Assembly: GCF_003121295.1 (NCBI RefSeq)
Contig: NZ_PHNC01000010.1
Coordinates: forward strand, 215,301 to 279,300
Source: Streptomyces orinoci
Lineage (GTDB): Bacteria; Actinomycetota; Actinomycetes; Streptomycetales; Streptomycetaceae
Length of the DNA: 64,000 bases
Direction of reading: 5' to 3'
Shown piece by piece: positions 19,238-28,445 of this stretch. Position 1 is the stretch's first letter. Every line of letters begins with the position of its first letter. A model generated the notes under the pieces. It made no database searches and had not been told where the DNA came from. It worked only from the letters and a program-made list of their open reading frames with translations. Position numbers and translations under genes: made by a program.

Positions 19238-21598
19238 TCACCTGTAGTCGCTCAACTCCTCGCCCTCCCCCCGAGCGACTCGCAGCCTTTGCCGCAGCTC
19301 CTCCAGCTCGGCAGCGGGGATCTCTTTCGCATTCCGCAGCGCCTGACGCACCCCAGGGCTCAGTTCGAGCCGGAAATCCACGGCATCCAGCACCGTTTCC
19401 CACTGCTCGCGACTCTTGCTCCCGAAGTATCCCTGCTCCGCCGCGATGAGGACGGCCGGCTCGACCGCCACCCCCTCCACCACCGCGCTCACCAACTGCC
19501 CGGGCAGGTCGCCATGTTTCCGTACGGCCGACCAGTATCGGGGGTCCACCTCCTTGCACAGCATCGCGTCCCAGACGTGGTCCGGGGCATCCGGCTGGGC
19601 GACCGCCACCAGTGCCGCAGGCGCCAGGCCGGCCTCATACGCCATGTCGAGCCTGGACAGGAACCCCTCGGCGACCCTCTTCTCCTCCTCGATGGCGTCC
19701 AGTACGACCCGCGGTATCTTCGCCCCGCCTTCCAGTGCCTTGAACACGGTGGGCGAGAACTTGATTCCGCGCAGTACGGCCCGGATCAGCTGGTCGGGCA
19801 CCTCATCTGTCTTCAGAACGTTGAGCAGTCCCTGCCCGTACGAGCGGGCATACTCGGACTCGGCCGGCGAGCGCTCCTCTCCCAACTCCTCATCGAGCAG
19901 CAGGTTGTTCGCCTGACCCGCTGCCACCCGTTTGAGGAGGAAGGGTGGAATCGTTCGCCCCTCGGCACAGAGGGATAGCAGCTTCTGCGGCACCGGCACG
20001 TTCTTGTCGATGGCGCTCAACAGTTCGTCCGGAATCCTCTGCCGGGCCTTGAACGCCTCGTGCATCGCTTCCGGCACGGACGACGGATTTTCGAGCAACT
20101 TCTTGGCGAGACCGTCCGGTACGTGGTTCTCCGCCAATAGTGCGTTCAGTAGTACGTCGAAGCCCGGCTCACTCTCCGCTTCGCGGGGCGACCGAAGAGC
20201 CGGCGGAAGCCTCCGCCGTGATCCCACGAGGTACTCCGCGAACTCGAAGGAGAAGCCGAGGTCGCGGAGCCTTTCCTTGGCCAGATCCGGAGGAAGTCCG
20301 AAATCGATGGGCACTTTATTCCGTTTCAATAGCTCCGTCTTCTTGGGACCTTTCCAGGGCGTCATCGTCTGGTTCGGCATGGTCAATGTGAAGCTGACAT
20401 CACAGAAGATGCGGAACTTGTACCCGTCCTTGGCGTGTCCCACCTCCTCGCCCCTCTCGTAATTCTGTTCCCGCGTAGTCGAGTTGGTGGTCCGGTATGT
20501 GCCGGAAGCGGAAGGGAGCACATTGCCGGAAATACCCGCAGGGCCGGTGGCACCCGTCAGGTAGTTCTTCGTCGCGCCGATCCCCGCCGTGACCGCCATT
20601 TCGGTCCCGCGCTGTTCGGCCGTCCGGCGGCCCTGCCGGTAGTTCACCCTGTGCTGTACTTCCTCCGGGCCCACGACATGTTCCACGCCAACACGGGTCA
20701 GCGTCACCTCGATATGGCAATTCTTCGACAGGTGCTTGTTCCTAATCGAATCGATCTTGACCGACAAGGAGCCTTCGAGAAGGCTCTTCGTTTGGCTCAC
20801 AAGATATTCCTTGAGCAGACTCTCCTTGATGGAGGTCATGTGCTTCTGTTGCAACAGCCGCTTGGGAAGCTTGACGATGATTTGTTCCCCCACGCCCGGC
20901 CAGTCCCACTCGATCCCGCGGGCGCTCGTCGGCACCGACAGCCGGCCGCCCTGCGCGCCCGTTGCCGTCTCCTCCCCGGCCCGCTGCACCGCCAGTTGGC
21001 CCCCGCTCGCGGGGGCGCCCGGCGCGCAATGGCCGCCCAGTGGCGGCGACTCCGTCAGCACACCGCGCGCCACCGCCTCCGCGGCCCGCTCATACCGGTC
21101 CGTGGGCTCGCTGACGCGGATGCCGTCCCCGCGGTCCACCCCGGCCACCGCTCCCGCGCGTTGCTGGAGCACATGGGTGAGTTCATGAGCGAGCACCTGC
21201 CGGCCCTGGCGGCTGTCAGGAGCGTACTGGCCGTGCCGGAAGACGATATGGGACCCGGCGGTGAAGGCGCGGGCGCCGACCGAGGCGGCCGCTTCGTCGG
21301 CGGCGGGGCCGGTGTGCACCCGCACATCCGAGAAGTCCGCGTTCATCCGTGGTTCCAACTCGGCACGGACACGCGAGTCAAGAGGCTGTCCGGGAGCGCG
21401 CAGCGGCCTCCATACGCGTGCCGCGCCGCCGCCTCCTCCTCGCAGCAGCCCGGCCGTTGCCGCGTTGCCCGCGGCGCGTTGCAGGCCGAGCAGCCCGGCG
21501 AGCGGGGACGAAGGGATATCGCCCCGCACGGTGGTGTGTTCGGGGACGTCGGTCGTCGGCCCGCCGGTGTGAGTGCCGGCACGCCGGGTCTTCTTCAT
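19238..21598 (-). CDS. eCIS-associated DUF4157 protein with a C-terminal 14-residue repeat domain
   Basis: A 786-aa protein, last gene of the injection-system operon. Residues about 65-150 form the DUF4157 domain ([13 protein letters not shown]..., then HELTHVLQQ with the zinc-peptidase-like HExxH at 138-142), a domain strongly linked to eCIS loci and often found on candidate cargo. Residues 230-450 are unassigned. From about 493, short helical units of 14 residues recur: [60 protein letters not shown]; more occur near 600-640 and 700-725. The start at 21598 has AAAGGGAAC upstream. Codon bias is weaker in the middle region. A cargo or toxin role is inference. Confidence 0.8.
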   Translation of the reverse strand: MKKTRRAGTHTGGPTTDVPEHTTVRGDIPSSPLAGLLGLQRAAGNAATAGLLRGGGGGAARVWRPLRAPGQPLDSRVRAELEPRMNADFSDVRVHTGPAADEAAASVGARAFTAGSHIVFRHGQYAPDSRQGRQVLAHELTHVLQQRAGAVAGVDRGDGIRVSEPTDRYERAAEAVARGVLTESPPLGGHCAPGAPASGGQLAVQRAGEETATGAQGGRLSVPTSARGIEWDWPGVGEQIIVKLPKRLLQQKHMTSIKESLLKEYLVSQTKSLLEGSLSVKIDSIRNKHLSKNCHIEVTLTRVGVEHVVGPEEVQHRVNYRQGRRTAEQRGTEMAVTAGIGATKNYLTGATGPAGISGNVLPSASGTYRTTNSTTREQNYERGEEVGHAKDGYKFRIFCDVSFTLTMPNQTMTPWKGPKKTELLKRNKVPIDFGLPPDLAKERLRDLGFSFEFAEYLVGSRRRLPPALRSPREAESEPGFDVLLNALLAENHVPDGLAKKLLENPSSVPEAMHEAFKARQRIPDELLSAIDKNVPVPQKLLSLCAEGRTIPPFLLKRVAAGQANNLLLDEELGEERSPAESEYARSYGQGLLNVLKTDEVPDQLIRAVLRGIKFSPTVFKALEGGAKIPRVVLDAIEEEKRVAEGFLSRLDMAYEAGLAPAALVAVAQPDAPDHVWDAMLCKEVDPRYWSAVRKHGDLPGQLVSAVVEGVAVEPAVLIAAEQGYFGSKSREQWETVLDAVDFRLELSPGVRQALRNAKEIPAAELEELRQRLRVARGEGEELSDYR

Positions 21599-21629
21599 GG
21601 CCCGTTCCCTTTCGCGTCGCATTCGGCCG

Positions 21630-21977
21630 TTACACCGCGGTCGTCTTCTGCTGCCCGGGGTCCCGGACGGTGAACAGGCCGCCCGGGACGCCGATTACGA
21701 GGCCGCTCGCATTGCCGAGCAGAGCTGGTTGGCCGCCGATGCGGAGTTTGGTGGCCGCGCCGGTCACGGCGCTCACCGTGGCGGTGCACTTCTTGTTGGG
21801 GCTGACGTCCTGGACGGCGCAGCCCTGGGCCGGACCACCGGCGACCTGCTTCCCGGTGAGGTCCGTGAGCACCAGCGCATACTGGCCCGCTATGCGTAAC
21901 TTCTGCTGCGAGGCGGCGAGTTGGACCTTTCCCTGGTGCGGGCAGCGGATGTCAGCCGAGGCCGTGAGTACCTGCAT
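21630..21977 (-). CDS. Small eCIS protein, possible spike-tip (PAAR-like) component
   Basis: A 115-aa protein that starts 26 bases inside the end of the ATPase gene, with GGGGAGGAA ahead of its ATG, so the two are translationally coupled. Cys pairs (IRCPHQG, GCAV, KKCTA) and beta-rich, Gly-rich sequence resemble the small tip or PAAR-like proteins encoded in eCIS loci (the Afp10 position), but I cannot prove that family from sequence alone. The role would be to cap the spike or to link cargo to it. Confidence 0.65.
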   Translation of the reverse strand: MQVLTASADIRCPHQGKVQLAASQQKLRIAGQYALVLTDLTGKQVAGGPAQGCAVQDVSPNKKCTATVSAVTGAATKLRIGGQPALLGNASGLVIGVPGGLFTVRDPGQQKTTAV

Positions 21978-24081
21978 GCGTTCCTCCCCGGAAAGCCGAC
22001 GCCGTCAAGGCGCGCGAATCGCGGTTGCGGAAGTCCTCCTCCAGGACGAGCCGTCCCAGCTTGCGGAATTCCCCGCGGATGGCGTCCAGCAGATCCGCCA
22101 TGGTCACCGCACGGTTCTCCCCGGCCGCCCGGTAGGCGGCGGTGACCGCGCAGGCATGAATGCTGCCGCCGGTCATGGGAAAGTCCTGGGCCAGCCGGGC
22201 CAGGTCGACTTCGGGGTCGCGGGGCAGTCCCGGGCGCAGGCAGCGTTCCCATAGAACGGTGCGCTGGGTCTGGTCGGGTGCGGAGAAGGTGATCCGCACA
22301 TCGAGGCGGCGGGTGAAGGCCGGGTCGATATGGGCCGCAAGGTTGGTGGTGAGAATGGCGATGCCGTCGAATGCCTCCATGCGCTGGAGCAGATAGGCCG
22401 TCTCGATGTTGGCATAGCGGTCATGGGCGTCATCGACCTCCGACCGCTTGCCGAACAACGCATCGGCCTCGTCGAAGAGCAGCACGGCGTTGAGGGCGTC
22501 CGCCTCGTCGAAGACCCGTTGCAGGTTCTTCTCCGTCTCACCGATGTATTTGTCCACGACCCCGGCCAGATTGACGACATAGAGGTCGAGCCCCAGGTCC
22601 GCGGCGATGACCTCCGCGGCCAGCGTCTTTCCCGTGCCGGACTCGCCGGCGAAGAGCGCGCAGACCGCCCGGCCGCGTCCGCCGCCGGGTCGCATCGCCC
22701 ATTCCCCCAGCACCCGGTCCCGGTGCCGGGCCCGCGTGGCCAGTTCGCGCAGCAGTTGGCGGGTGGCGTCGTCCACCACCAAGTCGGCCCAGTCCACGGC
22801 GGGTTCCACCCGGCGGGCCAGCCGCCTCAGCCGCGCCCCGGCTGTGGCGCGCACACCGGCCCGCAGCTGGGCGGGGCGCACCGGCCCGCCGTCCAGGGCC
22901 GCGTACCGGGCCGCGGTCCGAACGGCCCGGCGTATGTCCTCCGCCCCCAGGCGGTAGGCATCCATGGCGTCCGGCGGCAGATCGACGGTGCAAGCCTGGC
23001 CGTTGAGTTCGGCCCGCCACAATGCCGAGCGTTCGGCGGGCGTGAGGGGCGGTACCCGGACGCTCAGGGGCGGCTCGGCACACCAGCGGGAATCCCAGTC
23101 GTCCGGGCCGGTGAACACCACGGGGAGGTGCGAGGCGGCCGACATCAGCACGGTGAGCACCCGGCCTGCCTCCGGGGAGATGTCGCCCTGGACCGGGCCG
23201 ACCACCATCCCCGCGCCGGTCAGCCGCGCCTCGCGCACCGCCTCCTCGGCGAGAGCCGCTGCCCGCGGCTGGGTGAGCAGTGCGGGAAGGCCCACGAGGA
23301 GCGCCGGCCGCCCCATGGCGGCCAGGGCCGACTCACCGGCTGTGTCGTTCCCGTGGAGATGAAGGGCGCAGGGCGCGGCGGTGAGCAGGGCGGCGACTCG
23401 TCGCGCGAGCGCGCGGACGGTGCCGGGAGCCTCGGCCGCCGGCCGGGTCGAAGGACGGGCGAATGGGGCCAGTTCCGCGCCCGGCTGGTCATCACCCAGC
23501 AGATATGCGGTGATCCGGTCCGGGACCCGTAACACCCGGGTGAGGAAAGGTCGTTGGGTGTCCTCCACCTCCAGCAGCCGTCCGGCGCGGAGGGGCGCGG
23601 TGCCGGAGAAGCGGGAACGGGCCGCGCCATCGGCCGGATCCCTGCCATTGAGCTCAAGGGCGAGTCCGATGGTGGCGCGACGGGCGGCGACATCGTCGTG
23701 GAGGTAGCCATAGAGGCGTTCGAAGCGGGCGTCCAGGTCGGGGATGAGCGCGGTCAGCAGAATGTCCGTGTCCAGCGCGGTGAGCCCGAACTCGCCTGCC
23801 AGCGAGCGCAGTCGGATGCGCGCCCCGGCTCGTTCCGCCCGGTCGGCGGCCTCTTCGACGGCGGCGAGGCGTGCCCGCTCCGCCGGGTCACCGGGCAGCG
23901 GGCCACGGGGCGCGGAGGTGAGCAGGGCGTTGGCCAGGTCGTCGTCTATATACAACCCTCGGTAGGGGTCCGCGATCCGGCCGGGTTCCCGCGCCGCGCG
24001 CTCCGCTACCGCCCGGCTGACCCGCTGCCCGGTCAGCGCGAGACGGCCGCGCAGATGTGCCAGGGACTCATCGGCCGTCAT
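21952..24081 (-). CDS. cis15: eCIS AAA+ ATPase (Afp15/Cis15-like)
   Basis: A 709-aa protein. The C-terminal half is an AAA+ module with Walker A GESGTGKT near residue 480 and Walker B LLFDEADALFGKR near 532, followed by the arginine-finger region DPAFTRRLDVRI. The N-terminal half is the helical and degenerate ATPase region usual in this eCIS family. Afp15-like ATPases are needed for particle assembly. The ATG overlaps the stop of the DUF4255 gene (ATGA), indicating coupled translation. Confidence 0.93.
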   Translation of the reverse strand: MTADESLAHLRGRLALTGQRVSRAVAERAAREPGRIADPYRGLYIDDDLANALLTSAPRGPLPGDPAERARLAAVEEAADRAERAGARIRLRSLAGEFGLTALDTDILLTALIPDLDARFERLYGYLHDDVAARRATIGLALELNGRDPADGAARSRFSGTAPLRAGRLLEVEDTQRPFLTRVLRVPDRITAYLLGDDQPGAELAPFARPSTRPAAEAPGTVRALARRVAALLTAAPCALHLHGNDTAGESALAAMGRPALLVGLPALLTQPRAAALAEEAVREARLTGAGMVVGPVQGDISPEAGRVLTVLMSAASHLPVVFTGPDDWDSRWCAEPPLSVRVPPLTPAERSALWRAELNGQACTVDLPPDAMDAYRLGAEDIRRAVRTAARYAALDGGPVRPAQLRAGVRATAGARLRRLARRVEPAVDWADLVVDDATRQLLRELATRARHRDRVLGEWAMRPGGGRGRAVCALFAGESGTGKTLAAEVIAADLGLDLYVVNLAGVVDKYIGETEKNLQRVFDEADALNAVLLFDEADALFGKRSEVDDAHDRYANIETAYLLQRMEAFDGIAILTTNLAAHIDPAFTRRLDVRITFSAPDQTQRTVLWERCLRPGLPRDPEVDLARLAQDFPMTGGSIHACAVTAAYRAAGENRAVTMADLLDAIRGEFRKLGRLVLEEDFRNRDSRALTASAFRGGTHAGTHGLG

Positions 24082-24857
24082 CGTTCCCCCTTGGCCCAAC
24101 GGTCCTTGGGGATGATCTCCCGCTGCTCGGGCAGCGGTCCCGGTGCACCGGTGTGCGGGACCCGGCCGTAGCGCAGCCGCTGCGGATAGTCCCGGTTGTC
24201 GTCCAGGACCCGTACGGTGAAGGTCTCCAGGGCAACGGTGACGACCAGGTCGACGAACGGGCGGGGTGCGGTGCCCAGCGCGGACCACAGCTCGCTGACG
24301 CTGCGGTTCTCCGGGGGCTGGGCGAGGGTGAGGAGCGTGAGCGGACGCAGCCTGGCCACATTCTGGCCGATGGTGGGGTCGTCCGAGGGGGACGGCCAGA
24401 CCGGGCTGAACGGCGAGGTCCCGTCCTCCCTGACATACAGCGGCAGACTCTCCTCGCGGGCCAGCGTGGTGAGCATCGCTTCCAGCATCCGGTGGGCCTG
24501 GAGCGGGTCACTCGACCAGGCCGTCACCATGTACGAGAGGCGGAAATAGCGAGGTGGTTGGTGCCAGGCGCGGTAACGGGCGCGAGTGCCGCCGGCGTCG
24601 TCGGGCAGGGGCGTGAGCCGGTTGGGATCCGTCGCCTCTTCCACCAGCCGGATCATCCCGTTCTGCCGCCTGCCGGTGTCCTCACGCACCTCGTACAGAT
24701 AGAAGTTGATCTCCGGCCGGCCGGGCTTTCCCTCGCCGGTCCGCTGTTTCGCCCAGGCTCCGTCCGGGATGTCGAAGGTGATGTCGCATGCCGTGCCCAT
24801 CAGCCGCATGGCGCTCTCGGCCTTGTCCGTCAGCAGCGCGTCGATGCCGTCGATCAC
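24078..24857 (-). CDS. cis16: eCIS sheath terminator, DUF4255/Pvc16-like (Cis16)
   Basis: A 259-aa protein with the DUF4255 pattern: a start inside IDGIDALL..., then ITFDIPDG, RPEINFYLYEVRED and PPRYFRLSYMVTAWS, and a second half around LALREESLPLYV-like and FVDLVVTVALE sequence. In Afp/PVC particles this family caps the end of the tube and sheath. The GTG start overlaps the stop of the preceding baseplate gene (GTGA), and its own stop overlaps the ATPase start. Confidence 0.9.
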   Translation of the reverse strand: MIDGIDALLTDKAESAMRLMGTACDITFDIPDGAWAKQRTGEGKPGRPEINFYLYEVREDTGRRQNGMIRLVEEATDPNRLTPLPDDAGGTRARYRAWHQPPRYFRLSYMVTAWSSDPLQAHRMLEAMLTTLAREESLPLYVREDGTSPFSPVWPSPSDDPTIGQNVARLRPLTLLTLAQPPENRSVSELWSALGTAPRPFVDLVVTVALETFTVRVLDDNRDYPQRLRYGRVPHTGAPGPLPEQREIIPKDRWAKGER

Positions 24858-27800
24858 TTCCCCGTTCCTTTCCCCAACGGTGCCGCGGTGACCACGCCGA
24901 TGGCATGCCCGGCGGAGAACACCGTGGCGTACGGGCCCACAACAACCTTCTCGACGGCGTCTCCGGCCTGATGGGTGGCCGGGTCGACGCGATGCAAGGT
25001 GACCGTACGGACCAGCGCCACCCCCGGCAGCCTGGACAGTTCCCCGTAGGCCTCGCCGAGGAGCACCGGGCGGCCGAGCGGCCGGCCGGCGCCATGGGGG
25101 CCGTCCAGGGGGCTGAAGTAGCGGTACAGGGCGGACAGTGCGGCCTGCCGTAGTCCCTCATGCGCGGCGGGCGGCAGATGCGCCTCGGCTTCCAGGACCG
25201 CTCGCACCTGGATCCAGACATAGCCGGGCGGGCCGACTGTAACGGTCACCCCTGGTGGCTGCACCCGCCGCAGTGCCCGGCGCACGGCTTCGGTGACCTC
25301 CGGGGAGGGGGTGAGCCGGTCGTAGGCAATGCGGCCGATGGCGTCCGGGGTGACCGCGGGGATGACGAGCAGATGGACATCGCCGGTGGGGCGCGGGCGG
25401 GTGTGGGCATGGGCACCACCGGTGAAACATCCGGCCGGGCGGGCGGTCACCGATGTCTTGTGCTCCGAGGTGAGGAGCGTCAGCTGGGTGTCCACGAAGT
25501 GCGGACCCTCGGAGAGGTTACCCAGAGTGGTGGTGTAATGCTTGACGGTCAGCGCGGTGCCGGCGGCCGGCCGGGCACCGCATCGGACCGATGTGCCATC
25601 CTCTTCGGTCAGTTCGGGCCCGAAGTACAGCTGCCCGGTGTTCCGGTCGATGACCACGTGGCGGTCGTTCCTGCCCGAGGCGAGGAAGGATTCGACGACC
25701 CGCCAATTCCCCTTCGCCGAGGTCGAGATGACCGGCGGGGGGCCGTACCAGGGAGTCGGCAGAGGGGACTTGACACGGCCGTCACCGCCGATCGTCACCT
25801 CGATGTCTCCATGCCGCTTGACCTGAATCGCGTTGACCACGCCTCGGGCGCGTACCGCCGCCACCTGTCGGACCACGAATGCGATGCCGGCCGGCTTACG
25901 CACGGTGCAGCGCAGCCAGTGTCCGCGGGACGGAGACGGGCCGGCCTCGGGCGGTACCGGTCCCGCGCCCGGAAAGTCCTTGACCGGAATGCTGATGACC
26001 GCGGGGACCGTGGTGCGTTTGTCTTTGCCGACGGCGAGTGTGTGCTCGTGGCAGTGCTTCCATGCGCCGCTCCAGACCTCCCAGGCCAAGGTGGCGCTGT
26101 CCTTTTCGTGAAGGAGGGTGATCTGGTCGAAGCGGACCCGCAGTACCAGCACCCCGGCTGTGGCGCTCAGCGCGTCCCACGGCAGTCCCACGAGAAAGCG
26201 TTCCGACACCCGCGGTGGCTCCAAAAGCGGCGGCAGTGGCCGGAGTTCCGCGGTCTCGGGCCCCAGCCTCAGCGACTGTGAGGTTTCCACCGTCACCTTG
26301 ACCTCTTCCCGGGAGAGACGGACGACCTTGCCTTCCAGGGCCGTGCCCCTGGGGATCTCCACCGTCCCGGCCCGGTCCCGGACATCATCGGCGAGGGTGA
26401 ACCCGACCTCAGTAAGGCTCGGTTGGGCGCTGTCCTGGATCCCCACCGGGTCCAGCAGGGCCATGGCACCGGCGGGCAGGCAATGCGCCCTTGCCACCCC
26501 GGCCCCGGCATCGACGGCCACCCGCTCGTATTCCTGCCGGGTGACGGCGCGCCACCGGGCGGGCAGCCCCATCGGGGGGCGGTAGGCCCGCGAGGGCGGC
26601 TGCGGGTCGGCCCCGCCGGTGGCCGGGTTCTCGTTCCAGGCGGCGGCCACCCCGGGCCGTGGGGTGCGCAGTACGGTCAGCGCCCGTGCGGGGACGTTTC
26701 CGGCCGAGCCACCGCCCGTGAGGTACCGGCGTACCCGGATCACCGCCCCGGAAGGCGGAACGGCCCCGTACTGGCGCGGGCCGCCGGGTTCGGTCACCCG
26801 CGGGCCGAAGGCCAGCTCACCGGTGCCCCCGCTCACCATGGCGTGGCGGGAGGCGGGGCCGGAGTCGGCGAAGGTGTCCACCAACTCCCAGTAGGTGAGC
26901 TCGCCTTCGCCGGAGATCACCTCGACCACGATGGGCCAGCCCTCCGGCAGCGGTGGATGAGCGAAGGAGAAGCGCTGGCCGGGGGTTCCGTCCGAGACAC
27001 CCAGCACCTCGCCGTCGATCAGTTCCCCTTGCACCGCGGGCACGGTGGCGGTGGTGGGCGTACGGAGTTCCAGCGCGCTGACCGACAGGCCGCGTTTGGC
27101 CTCCCCGGACAGGGCGTACCGCAGCAGATCGGCGTCGTACCGCGTGGGACCGGCGTTCGCGGAGTGCCCGGTCAGCCGGGTCCTGGCCGGGGCACAGACG
27201 GGCACCCTCAGCGTGACCTGACCGCTCCGGGTGAGCCCGCCCGTGGTGTCCTCGACCACCGAGCACGGTGCCCACCCCGCCCCATGCCATGCCTGCCATT
27301 CCCCTGCCGTAACAGCGGTGTTGTCCTTGGGTACTTGGACGCCGAGCGTCAGCACTTGCCCCGGGGCGAGGCCGCGCGCCAGGATCAGCACACCTTCACC
27401 GGCCTTCAACGGTGCGGGCAGCCCCAAGGGATCGAGGTCCGCCGTCACCACCCCGCCCGGCCAGCTGATGTCCCGGGCCACACCGGATCGCAGCAGCGCG
27501 CAACCGTGGAAGCGCGCGTCGGTCAGCGTGGTGAACACGACCGGCGGCGGGCCGCCGGTGGGCGCGGTGGCGACCTGGGTACCCGCCGGCACGACGACCT
27601 CGGTGACGGCAGGCGCCGACAGCCGGAAGGTGATCTCGGTACGGGCCGGGGCGGCCGGGTGGGGGCGCACACCCACCCGTTCCAGGGCGGCCAGCCGGTG
27701 CTTCTCCGGTACGCGCGCCAGGCGTTGGCGCAGCTCGTCGGCGATCGCGGTGCAGACCTCGATCAACGCGCTGCCGGGATCGACGGTCAACTTCCCTGCC

Positions 27801-28414
27801 TGCTGCGGCGCTTCCGTGGCATGGTCGGGCTCGGCGGGTTGCCGGAGCACCGGCGTGGCGGCGGCCGGGATCTGCCCGGCGGATCCCTTCGTCTTAGCAC
27901 CCGCCACCTCCGTCCTACCGCCCAGATGGGCCGGGCAGTGCCGGGCCACCAGCCGGGCCAGCCGCCGCCGCTGCTCCGCGTCGGCTCCGGTGTCTGCCTG
28001 GGCGACGACACGGACCGCCCGCGCACCGGTGAACCGCGCCGGCGCGGTCTGGCCGGCCAGGACGACGCCGCCCGGTTCTTCGAGCGTCAATTCCCAGCCG
28101 TGGAGTTGACGCGCTTCGTTCAGCAGGGCATCGGCCGTGCCGGCGCCCGCCGCATACTCGGCCGCCGTCTCCACGGCCGTCCGCACAAGTGCGTCGTCCC
28201 AGCCCGGTTCGACGGGTGCTCCCACCGACCATGCCAGCCAGGCAAGCGAGTCGGCAGGGGCCGACCGGGGGGCGAAGCGGTCGGGCAGGGTGTCCAGAAA
28301 GCCGAAGACCGGGGCGAGCAGCTCATCGAGGCGCTTGGCGAACTCCTTGACCAACGGGTCCGCCGCATAGACGGCGGGCAGAGCGTCACTGACTTTGGGA
28401 ACGTCCTGGGCCAT
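24854..28414 (-). CDS. cis12: eCIS baseplate protein (Afp12/Cis12-like), gpI-like N-terminus fused to a gpJ-like body
   Basis: A 1186-aa protein. Residues about 8-135 match the tail protein I pattern: LPAVYAADPLVKEFAKRLDE, LDTLPDRFAPRSAPADSLAWLA, then the AAGAGTADALLNEA loop. From about 210 a gpJ-type baseplate assembly protein follows (DPGSALIEVCTAIADELRQR, later VTRQEYERVAVDAGAGVARA and VTPDAIGRIAYDRL), ending with a domain around YFSPLDGPHGAGRPLGRPV. It should form the wedge that connects spike and sheath. A GGGAGAGGG site precedes the start. Confidence 0.9.
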   Translation of the reverse strand: MAQDVPKVSDALPAVYAADPLVKEFAKRLDELLAPVFGFLDTLPDRFAPRSAPADSLAWLAWSVGAPVEPGWDDALVRTAVETAAEYAAGAGTADALLNEARQLHGWELTLEEPGGVVLAGQTAPARFTGARAVRVVAQADTGADAEQRRRLARLVARHCPAHLGGRTEVAGAKTKGSAGQIPAAATPVLRQPAEPDHATEAPQQAGKLTVDPGSALIEVCTAIADELRQRLARVPEKHRLAALERVGVRPHPAAPARTEITFRLSAPAVTEVVVPAGTQVATAPTGGPPPVVFTTLTDARFHGCALLRSGVARDISWPGGVVTADLDPLGLPAPLKAGEGVLILARGLAPGQVLTLGVQVPKDNTAVTAGEWQAWHGAGWAPCSVVEDTTGGLTRSGQVTLRVPVCAPARTRLTGHSANAGPTRYDADLLRYALSGEAKRGLSVSALELRTPTTATVPAVQGELIDGEVLGVSDGTPGQRFSFAHPPLPEGWPIVVEVISGEGELTYWELVDTFADSGPASRHAMVSGGTGELAFGPRVTEPGGPRQYGAVPPSGAVIRVRRYLTGGGSAGNVPARALTVLRTPRPGVAAAWNENPATGGADPQPPSRAYRPPMGLPARWRAVTRQEYERVAVDAGAGVARAHCLPAGAMALLDPVGIQDSAQPSLTEVGFTLADDVRDRAGTVEIPRGTALEGKVVRLSREEVKVTVETSQSLRLGPETAELRPLPPLLEPPRVSERFLVGLPWDALSATAGVLVLRVRFDQITLLHEKDSATLAWEVWSGAWKHCHEHTLAVGKDKRTTVPAVISIPVKDFPGAGPVPPEAGPSPSRGHWLRCTVRKPAGIAFVVRQVAAVRARGVVNAIQVKRHGDIEVTIGGDGRVKSPLPTPWYGPPPVISTSAKGNWRVVESFLASGRNDRHVVIDRNTGQLYFGPELTEEDGTSVRCGARPAAGTALTVKHYTTTLGNLSEGPHFVDTQLTLLTSEHKTSVTARPAGCFTGGAHAHTRPRPTGDVHLLVIPAVTPDAIGRIAYDRLTPSPEVTEAVRRALRRVQPPGVTVTVGPPGYVWIQVRAVLEAEAHLPPAAHEGLRQAALSALYRYFSPLDGPHGAGRPLGRPVLLGEAYGELSRLPGVALVRTVTLHRVDPATHQAGDAVEKVVVGPYATVFSAGHAIGVVTAAPLGKGTGK

Positions 28415-28445
28415 CGGCTCTTCCCTCTCCCCTGGCCGGGGGTGT

